From Bradyrhizobium sp. RD5-C2 (GTDB lineage Bacteria; Pseudomonadota; Alphaproteobacteria; Rhizobiales; Xanthobacteraceae), in NCBI RefSeq assembly GCF_019972155.1, contig NZ_BOVL01000054.1:5078-37286 (forward strand): 32,209 nucleotides of DNA, read 5' to 3'. Position 1 is the stretch's first letter. Every line of letters begins with the position of its first letter. The translations under genes and the position numbers were made by a program. The notes under the pieces are model-generated. The model searched no databases. It saw only the letters and a list, made by a program, of their open reading frames with translations, and was not told where the DNA came from. This document shows, in pieces, positions 25,246 through 32,209 of the stretch.

Positions 25246-27525
25246 TCAGCGGGTAATCACCCGGCGCGGCTGCTGGGCCTGGCCACGGCGGACCGGCTGC
25301 GGCTCCGGCTGGCCGAATCCACCGAACAGGCGCTCGAAGAAGTTCGGTCCGGAGGAGCCAAAGCCGCTGTTGTCGCCGGCGACGTTGACGCCCGGAGGCA
25401 GGCTGCTGCTCGGCGGCCGCGCGTAGCTCGGCTGGGCGTGCGCAACCACCGTTTCGAGATCCTTGCCGCGGCTGTTCTTGAGCAGCGACAGCATGGCGGC
25501 GTCGCGGCCGTAGATGTCCCTGCGGATTTGCAGCTTGCCGCCGTCGTCCACGAACGCGGTCTGGTAGGTGATGTTGACCGGGATCGGCGTCGGGAATTTC
25601 AGATCGACTTCGCTCGAGCCGTACATGCTGCGGATCCGCTCCGGCGTGTAGTGCTGGTTCGGCTCGGTGATGTTGAGCAGCACGGACGCGTACTGATCCG
25701 GATTCTGCACGCGCATGCAGCCGTGGCTGAAGGCGCGCTCATCCTTCGCGAACAGATACTTGTCCGGCGTGTCGTGCTGATAGACCAGGAACTTGTTCGG
25801 GAAATTGAAGCGGATGCGGCCGAGCGCGTTGGCTTCACCGGGCGGCTGCGAGACGTGGATCGAGCCGTCGCGGTTGCGCTCGAGCTTGAGGCCCATGCGC
25901 TGCAGCACCGTCGGATCCTGCTGCAGGGCCGGCAGATACTCGTTGTAGATGATCGACGGCGGCACGTTCCAGGTCGGGTTGACCGTGATGTATTTCATCG
26001 TCTCGGTCAGAAGCGGCGTGGCGTGCTGGCCGGGCTTGCCGGTGACGACGCGCGTGGTCCAGACCTGTGCGCCGTTCTGCATCACCTTCAGCGTATAGTC
26101 GGGGATGTTGAGGATCACATAGGCATTGCCGACATTGGCGGCGCCGAGCTGGCGGGGCAGCCAGCGCCAGCGCTCCATGTTGACGAGCACGGTGTCGATC
26201 TGGCGGTCGCGCTTCGGATTGTTCAGCGCCTTGACCGTGCGATCGTCGAGCACGCCGGTCGCCTTGAGGTCGACGCTATTCTGGAATTTCTCCACCGCCC
26301 GCGCCACCGTCGCGTCATACTTGGTGCTGTCGGCATCCTCGGTGATGCCAAGCTTGTTGCGCAGATCCGGCACGCGCGGATCGTCCATCTCGACCGCGGC
26401 CTGCTTCTTGCGCGCGGGCACGTATTTCAGCGCGGGGCCGTCGGCGATCGTGATCACCGGGCCGTCGCCCTGGCCGCGCAGCTCGGCGAGCTTCTTCTTC
26501 AGCTCCTTGTAGAGCTTCTGCGGCGGGTTGTAGCCGTCGAGCGCGGCGGAGGCGTCCTTGGCCGAGGTCACATTGGCGAACACTTCGGCCGGATCGATCG
26601 GGTGCTCCGGATAGAGGATATCCGCCGACACCTGCGACCAGTGCATGCGGCCGCTCTGGGCCTGGCGGGCATAGTCCAGCATGCTGGCCGCGAGCTTCAG
26701 CTCGGCGTCGGCCAGCGCATCGGGCGTCGTTGCCGCAGTGAAATCCGGCACCGGATAGTCTGATACATCGAGGCCGTCGGCGGCCGCATCCTTCAGGCGG
26801 GCGATGACGCCGTTGCCGGCGTCGGTCAACTTGCCGGCCTTGGTGAAGACCGGCGCATATTCGCGCGCCGAATAGAACTTCTCGGCCGCGGCGCGCTCGT
26901 TCTTGCGATCGAAGGTGCGCAGCGACTTGCTGGCGAGCAGCTCGCGCAGCTTGTCGGCGACCGGCTGATCCTCGGCGGGAAGGTTGCTCGCAGCCTTCGC
27001 GGGCTCAGCAGCCGGAGCTGCGGCAGTCGCGGGAGCCGGAGTTGCGGCGGGGGCTGTGGCCGTTGCAGGGGCGGGTGCAGCCGCAGCCGGCGCGACTGCG
27101 GTATCGGTCTTCGGTGTATCGATCTTGGGCGCATCGGCGGGCTTGGTCGCCGGCGCAGTGGCGACATCGGCAGGCTTCGGATCGACGGCCTTTGCGGTCG
27201 CGCTCGGCTCTGCCGGCTTTGCATCGACAGGCTTGGCATCGACGGGCTTGGCTTCGGTGGCCTGCACTTCGGCGGGCTTCACTTCCGCCGGCTTGGCGGC
27301 GTCGGGCAGCGCGGCAGTGGTGTCGGCCTTGAAATCGCTTGCGGTGGGCGGCGGCACATTGGCCGGCTCGGGGCGCGGGATCGCGGCGTCGATCGCCAGT
27401 TCCGAGGCGCTGGAGCGAGGCGTGTCCTGCGCGAAGGCCGAGCTCGCGGACACCGTGAGGAAGGTCGCCGCGACGGTCATCAAGACGCGGTCAAATCCTC
27501 GACGGTTGTTCGAACAGTCACGCAT
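25246..27525 (-). CDS. LdtD/YcbB-like L,D-transpeptidase
   Basis: A 759-residue periplasmic enzyme forming 3-3 crosslinks in peptidoglycan. It has a signal peptide (about 1-32), a long Ala/Pro/Lys/Thr-rich linker (about 33-185) with repeated KPAE/KPVDA units, a scaffold domain (about 190-390), a peptidoglycan-binding helix bundle (about 395-445, VEKFQNSVDLKATGVLDD), and a YkuD catalytic domain (about 465-640). The catalytic Cys603 is in SHGCMRVQ, with its histidine two residues before. Family members such as E. coli LdtD lack so long a linker, which may reach across a thick periplasm. AGGGGG precedes ATG 27525. The MepK-like gene lies downstream on the same strand. Confidence 0.93.
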   Translation of the reverse strand: MRDCSNNRRGFDRVLMTVAATFLTVSASSAFAQDTPRSSASELAIDAAIPRPEPANVPPPTASDFKADTTAALPDAAKPAEVKPAEVQATEAKPVDAKPVDAKPAEPSATAKAVDPKPADVATAPATKPADAPKIDTPKTDTAVAPAAAAPAPATATAPAATPAPATAAAPAAEPAKAASNLPAEDQPVADKLRELLASKSLRTFDRKNERAAAEKFYSAREYAPVFTKAGKLTDAGNGVIARLKDAAADGLDVSDYPVPDFTAATTPDALADAELKLAASMLDYARQAQSGRMHWSQVSADILYPEHPIDPAEVFANVTSAKDASAALDGYNPPQKLYKELKKKLAELRGQGDGPVITIADGPALKYVPARKKQAAVEMDDPRVPDLRNKLGITEDADSTKYDATVARAVEKFQNSVDLKATGVLDDRTVKALNNPKRDRQIDTVLVNMERWRWLPRQLGAANVGNAYVILNIPDYTLKVMQNGAQVWTTRVVTGKPGQHATPLLTETMKYITVNPTWNVPPSIIYNEYLPALQQDPTVLQRMGLKLERNRDGSIHVSQPPGEANALGRIRFNFPNKFLVYQHDTPDKYLFAKDERAFSHGCMRVQNPDQYASVLLNITEPNQHYTPERIRSMYGSSEVDLKFPTPIPVNITYQTAFVDDGGKLQIRRDIYGRDAAMLSLLKNSRGKDLETVVAHAQPSYARPPSSSLPPGVNVAGDNSGFGSSGPNFFERLFGGFGQPEPQPVRRGQAQQPRRVITR

Positions 27526-27830
27526 TTTCGCACCCCCTGGGTGGAACTGCCCCTCAGAGTCTGGAGCAGTTCAAATCGGTATTCGGTTTCATAGCTTGCG
27601 CGGAAGCGCCGGCCTCTCAAGCGACTCGTATGCCTGCCCGCAATCAACGCAGACGATACATTTGCCCCTCTTATGCAGCCAGCGCCTTGCGGGGCAACTC
27701 ACGACAAACTGACCTCGAAGCAGCTGATTTCGCTCGGGCCGTGCGTTTTTGCCACGCGGCACAGCCTTTGTCTGTCACCGACGGGACACGGTTCAAAAGG
27801 TTCCCTGGTATGGCCCTGTCGGGCTCAGGT
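27526..27830. other. Gene-free stretch between response regulator and L,D-transpeptidase genes
   Basis: These 305 bases must hold the L,D-transpeptidase promoter on the minus strand and the end of the response-regulator transcript. I see no gene, no clear terminator hairpin with a T tract, and no TTAA-N7-TTAA box. Confidence 0.5.
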
Positions 27831-29318
<1,488 letters not shown>

Positions 29319-29377
29319 GGTTTTCCCCGCACGCTACGTTTATCTGTCTCGAATCGGGGCAATGTCGCCGATGCCGA

Positions 29378-29392
29378 TTAACGCACTCTTAA
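29378..29392. promoter_or_regulatory. Perfect TTAA-N7-TTAA box in divergent promoter region
   Basis: TTAA (29378-29381) and TTAA (29389-29392) flank exactly seven bases (CGCACTC). This is the CtrA consensus. It is 60 bp from the response-regulator start and 69 bp from the pepF start, in the 142 bp shared by both genes. It could serve either promoter. Confidence 0.55.
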
Positions 29393-29460
29393 ACCTTGCA
29401 AACCCGCCTTCATTCCGCCGCCGCCGACATCTTTCCGACTGAAGTAAGGTTACGAACAAG

Positions 29461-31392
29461 ATGACCTCGCGCTCCAAAACTGCCTCCTCGAAGTCTGCTC
29501 CCGGCAAGTCTGCTCTCAGCAAGGCCGCTCTCCGCAAGGAAGCCGCGCTGCGCAAGACGGCCGCGCAACGCAAACCGGCCGCAGCCGGCCCGGCGGCGAA
29601 ACCGGCAGCCGGCAAGACCGGCAAGCTTCCGGAATGGAATCTGGCGGATCTCTACTCCGGTATCGACGCGCCGGAAGTTGCGCGCGATTTGCAGAAAATG
29701 GATGCAGATTGCGTCGCGTTTGAGACCGACTACAAGGGCAAGCTTGCCGAAAATACCGGCAAGGAGGGCGGCGGAAAGTGGCTGGCCGGGGCGATCAGGC
29801 GCTATGAGGCGATCGACGATCTGGCTGGCCGTCTCGGCTCTTATGCCGGCCTGGTCCACGCCGGCGACAGCGTCGATCCCGCGATCTCGAAATTCTACGG
29901 CGACGTCTCCGAACGGCTGACGGCCGCCTCGGTGCATCTCCTGTTCTTCGCGCTGGAGCTCAATCGCGTTGACGATGACGTGATCGAGCGCGCGATGGCC
30001 GAACCCACGCTCGGCCACTACCGGCCGTGGATCGAGGATCTGCGCAAGGACAAGCCGTACCAGCTCGAGGATCGCGTCGAGCAGCTCTTCCACGAGAAGG
30101 CGCAGAGCGGCTACGCGGCCTGGAACCGGCTGTTCGACCAGACCATCTCCGACCTGCGCTTCAAGATCAGCGGCAAGGAGCTCGCGATCGAGCCGACGCT
30201 GAACCTGTTGCAGGACAAGGCCGGCGACAAGCGCAAGTCCGCCGCGCAGGCGCTCGCCAAGACCTTCAAGGACAATGAGCGCACCTTCGCGCTGATCACC
30301 AATACGCTGGCCAAGGACAAGGAAATCTCCGACCGCTGGCGGGGCTTCCAGGACGTCGCGGATTCCCGCCACCTCAACAACCGCGTCGAGCGCGAGGTGG
30401 TCGACGCGCTGGTCGCCTCGGTGCGCGCGGCCTATCCGAAGCTGTCGCACCGCTACTACGCGTTGAAGGCCGGCTGGTTCAAAAAGAAGAAGCTGCCGCA
30501 TTGGGACCGCAACGCGCCGCTGCCGTTCGCGGCGACCGGCACCATCGCATGGCCCGAGGCGCGCAACATGGTGCTGTCGGCCTATAACGGTTTCTCGCCG
30601 AAGATGGCCGAGATCGCGGAGCGCTTCTTCAGCGATCGCTGGATCGATGCGCCGGTGCGTCCCGGCAAGGCGCCCGGTGCGTTCTCGCATCCGACCACGC
30701 CGTCGGCGCACCCCTATGTGCTGATGAACTATCAGGGCAAGCCGCGCGACGTGATGACGCTGGCGCATGAGCTCGGCCACGGCGTCCATCAGGTGCTGGC
30801 AGCGAAGAACGGCGCGTTGATGGCGCCGACGCCGCTGACGCTGGCGGAGACCGCGAGCGTGTTCGGCGAAATGCTGACCTTCAAGCGGCTGCTTTCCCAG
30901 ACCAAAAACGCCAAGCAGCGCCAGGCGCTGCTCGCGGGCAAGGTCGAGGACATGATCAACACCGTGGTGCGACAGATCGCGTTCTATTCGTTCGAGCGCG
31001 CGGTTCATACCGAGCGCAAGAATGGCGAGCTCACCGCCGAGCGGATCGGCGAGCTGTGGCTCAGCGTGCAGGGCGAGAGCCTCGGGCCCGCGATCGAGAT
31101 CAAGCCGGGCTACGAGACGTTCTGGATGTACATCCCGCATTTCATCCACTCGCCGTTCTACGTCTACGCCTATGCGTTCGGCGATTGCCTGGTGAACTCG
31201 CTCTATGCGGTCTACGAGCACGCATCCGACGGTTTCGCAGAGCGCTATCTCGACATGCTCGCGGCCGGCGGCACCAAGCATTACTCCGAGCTGCTGCGGC
31301 CGTTCGGGCTCGACGCCAAGGACCCGAAATTCTGGGACGGCGGCCTGTCCGTCATTGCCGGCATGATCGACGAGCTGGAGACGATGGGCTGA
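29461..31392 (+). CDS. pepF: M3 family oligoendopeptidase (PepF-like)
   Basis: A 643-residue zinc metallopeptidase that cuts short peptides in the cytoplasm. The zinc motif HELGH is at 436-440 within TLAHELGHGVHQ, and the third-ligand region is TLAETASVFGEM about 30 residues on. PEWNLADLYSGIDAPE (from about 59) is the typical start of M3B enzymes. The first 55 residues are an unusual Lys/Ala/Ser-rich tail (SKSAPGKSALSKAALRKE). ATG 29461 lacks a strong ribosome binding site, but no better start lies before the conserved part. It is divergent from the response regulator. Confidence 0.93.
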   Translation: MTSRSKTASSKSAPGKSALSKAALRKEAALRKTAAQRKPAAAGPAAKPAAGKTGKLPEWNLADLYSGIDAPEVARDLQKMDADCVAFETDYKGKLAENTGKEGGGKWLAGAIRRYEAIDDLAGRLGSYAGLVHAGDSVDPAISKFYGDVSERLTAASVHLLFFALELNRVDDDVIERAMAEPTLGHYRPWIEDLRKDKPYQLEDRVEQLFHEKAQSGYAAWNRLFDQTISDLRFKISGKELAIEPTLNLLQDKAGDKRKSAAQALAKTFKDNERTFALITNTLAKDKEISDRWRGFQDVADSRHLNNRVEREVVDALVASVRAAYPKLSHRYYALKAGWFKKKKLPHWDRNAPLPFAATGTIAWPEARNMVLSAYNGFSPKMAEIAERFFSDRWIDAPVRPGKAPGAFSHPTTPSAHPYVLMNYQGKPRDVMTLAHELGHGVHQVLAAKNGALMAPTPLTLAETASVFGEMLTFKRLLSQTKNAKQRQALLAGKVEDMINTVVRQIAFYSFERAVHTERKNGELTAERIGELWLSVQGESLGPAIEIKPGYETFWMYIPHFIHSPFYVYAYAFGDCLVNSLYAVYEHASDGFAERYLDMLAAGGTKHYSELLRPFGLDAKDPKFWDGGLSVIAGMIDELETMG

Positions 31393-31516
31393 CGACCATC
31401 GGCCTTCCGGCTGGCCCAGCATCAGATTCGTGCGGCGTTTTTTGCGCCTCACGGCATGATCATCCCATGACGCCCGGGTTTGGGAGATCAATCCTGCCGA
31501 AGGGGCGGCCGTCGCT

Positions 31517-31563
31517 CGATCGGGGTGAATCGGGGACGATTTGTGGTTCAAATCGCCCGATCG
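31517..31563 (+). promoter_or_regulatory. Two-stem inverted repeat upstream of oxidase subunit gene
   Basis: The outer pair CGATCGGG (31517-31524) with CCCGATCG (31556-31563) encloses an inner pair CGATTT (31537-31542) with AAATCG (31550-31555). It lies 75 bp before the subunit IV start and 124 bp after the pepF stop. It may be a leader structure or a pepF transcript end; there is no T tract. Confidence 0.3.
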
Positions 31564-31637
31564 GGACCACGCCGTTGCCCTGCCAACCTGTTTGCGGTAA
31601 TGGCTCGCAGAACGCGAATTTCTGACTGGGGACAGCG

Positions 31638-31790
31638 ATGGCAGACCATAGCGAAGTGGCCTATACGACCGCCGACGGCAACGATTACGTGGCGCATGAG
31701 CAGACCTATGAAGGGTTTCTCATACTGGTCAAATACGGCACCATCAGCGTCGCCATCCTCCTCGCCTTGATGGCCTATTTCCTGGTCTGA
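31638..31790 (+). CDS. aa3-type cytochrome c oxidase subunit IV
   Basis: This short gene encodes 50 residues. The N-terminal part ends in the family motif HEQTYEGFLILVKYG (20-34), and a single transmembrane helix follows (about 35-50, SVAILLALMAYFLV). It matches the small bacterial aa3-type subunit IV, one helix bound to the oxidase core in alphaproteobacteria. The ATG at 31638 follows GGGGACAG. It is commonly found beside pntA, as here. No other oxidase subunits are in the window. Confidence 0.88.
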   Translation: MADHSEVAYTTADGNDYVAHEQTYEGFLILVKYGTISVAILLALMAYFLV

Positions 31791-31806
31791 TCCTCTGATC
31801 GGCTAG

Positions 31807-31833
31807 CGGCATCGCCGTCCCGCGGCGATGCCG
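31807..31833 (+). terminator. Hairpin after oxidase subunit IV gene
   Basis: CGGCATCGCCG (31807-31817) pairs with CGGCGATGCCG (31823-31833) around a TCCCG loop, 17 bp after the stop. The following bases (GAATTCCT) form no real T tract, so termination is plausible but not certain. A weaker stem (ACCCGG/CCGGGT) follows at 31848-31868. Confidence 0.45.
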
Positions 31834-31933
31834 GAATTCCTGTCGAAACCCGGATGGAAAAACCGGGTATCCAATCTGGCGAAAATAACGCTAGTTTGAA
31901 GACGCGTGCGCCGCTCGCGCCGCCGGAGGGCCC

Positions 31934-32209
31934 ATGAAGATCGCCGTTGCCAAGGAAATCGATGCGTCCGAGCCGCGGGTTGCGGTCTCGCCCGATACCA
32001 TCAAGAAGTTCAAGGCGCTGGGCGCCGAGGTCGCGGTCGAGCCGGGCGCGGGCGTCAAGTCGGGCTTGCCCGATTCGGAGCTCACGGCTGCGGGCGCCAC
32101 CGTCAGCGCCGATGCGCTCAGGGATGCCGACATCATCATCAAGGTGAAGCGGCCCGAGGCCTCGGAGCTCGCGAAGTACAAGCGCGGTGCGCTGGTGATC
32201 GCGATCATG
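31934..32209 (+). CDS. pntA: NAD(P) transhydrogenase subunit alpha, N-terminal part (truncated by window end)
   Basis: The 92 visible codons run off the window. The start MKIAVAKEIDASEPRVAVSP is the N-terminal opening of alanine dehydrogenase/PntA domains, followed by LGAEVAVEPGAG and DIIIKVKRP. The enzyme couples hydride transfer from NADH to NADP+ with the proton gradient. GGAGGG at 31925-31930 supports ATG 31934. The adjacent small oxidase subunit fits the usual alphaproteobacterial context; alanine dehydrogenase is the main alternative and is less likely with this start. Confidence 0.85.
   Translation, partial: MKIAVAKEIDASEPRVAVSPDTIKKFKALGAEVAVEPGAGVKSGLPDSELTAAGATVSADALRDADIIIKVKRPEASELAKYKRGALVIAIM

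Noticed and set aside
25189..26763. Plus-strand open frame of 524 codons opposite the L,D-transpeptidase gene
   Set aside because: The minus-strand gene has a full YkuD domain with catalytic Cys; the plus frame is its antisense shadow.
29410..31551. Minus-strand open frame of 713 codons opposite pepF
   Set aside because: It mirrors the pepF coding strand, has no recognisable domain, and is rich in Arg/Ala/Leu as expected of an antisense frame.

Overview
The window looks like chromosomal core DNA of an alphaproteobacterium, most likely Bradyrhizobium or a close relative in the Nitrobacteraceae. I infer this from the high GC content, the tol-pal-cpoB-tilS-ftsH gene order, the pyk/DUF1036/DUF1244/gapR neighbourhood, the small aa3-oxidase subunit IV gene next to pntA, and several dispersed palindromic intergenic repeats typical of these genomes. 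I saw no prophage, IS element, CRISPR array, tRNA or rRNA.

Layout. 1-480: crcB (fluoride exporter) behind a repeat fragment. 481-961: gene-free stretch with a 121 bp palindromic repeat and the tolQ leader. 962-4559: tolQ, tolR, tolA, tolB. 4742-7975: two signalling genes inside the tol-pal cluster, a GGDEF-EAL protein and a LuxI/FeeM-like acyl-amino-acid synthase. 8245-13276: pal (with a strong terminator), cpoB, tilS, ftsH. 13289-15024: a DUF3052 gene and an orphan periplasmic amino-acid-type binding protein. 15222-16721 (minus): a multi-pass GT-C-like membrane protein. 17165-18350: a TetR regulator and an OsmC protein. 18404-20445 (minus): DUF1036 protein overlapping pyk by 4 bp. 20643-23354: DUF1244, gapR, and an adenylate cyclase with TPRs. 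23387-27525 (minus): a MepK-like endopeptidase and an LdtD-like L,D-transpeptidase. 27831-29318 (minus): a sigma-54 response regulator, divergent from the M3 oligopeptidase gene at 29461. 31638-end: aa3 oxidase subunit IV and the start of pntA.

How it fits together. Much of the window concerns the cell envelope and its coordination with the cell cycle: Tol-Pal (outer-membrane constriction), FtsH (membrane proteostasis), 3-3 peptidoglycan crosslink synthesis and cleavage (LdtD/MepK types), and GapR (chromosome biology). Two perfect TTAA-N7-TTAA boxes, the consensus of the cell-cycle regulator CtrA, lie upstream of the FeeM-like gene and between the sigma-54 regulator and pepF. A near-perfect box precedes the MepK-like gene, and TTAACCAT octamers precede tolQ and pal. 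This recurrence is the most interesting pattern I see: a possible CtrA-linked envelope/division regulon that includes a c-di-GMP enzyme and a putative acyl-amino-acid signal synthase inside the tol-pal locus. A second notable structure is an apparent intrinsic terminator inside the 5' coding region of the DUF3052 gene just after ftsH.
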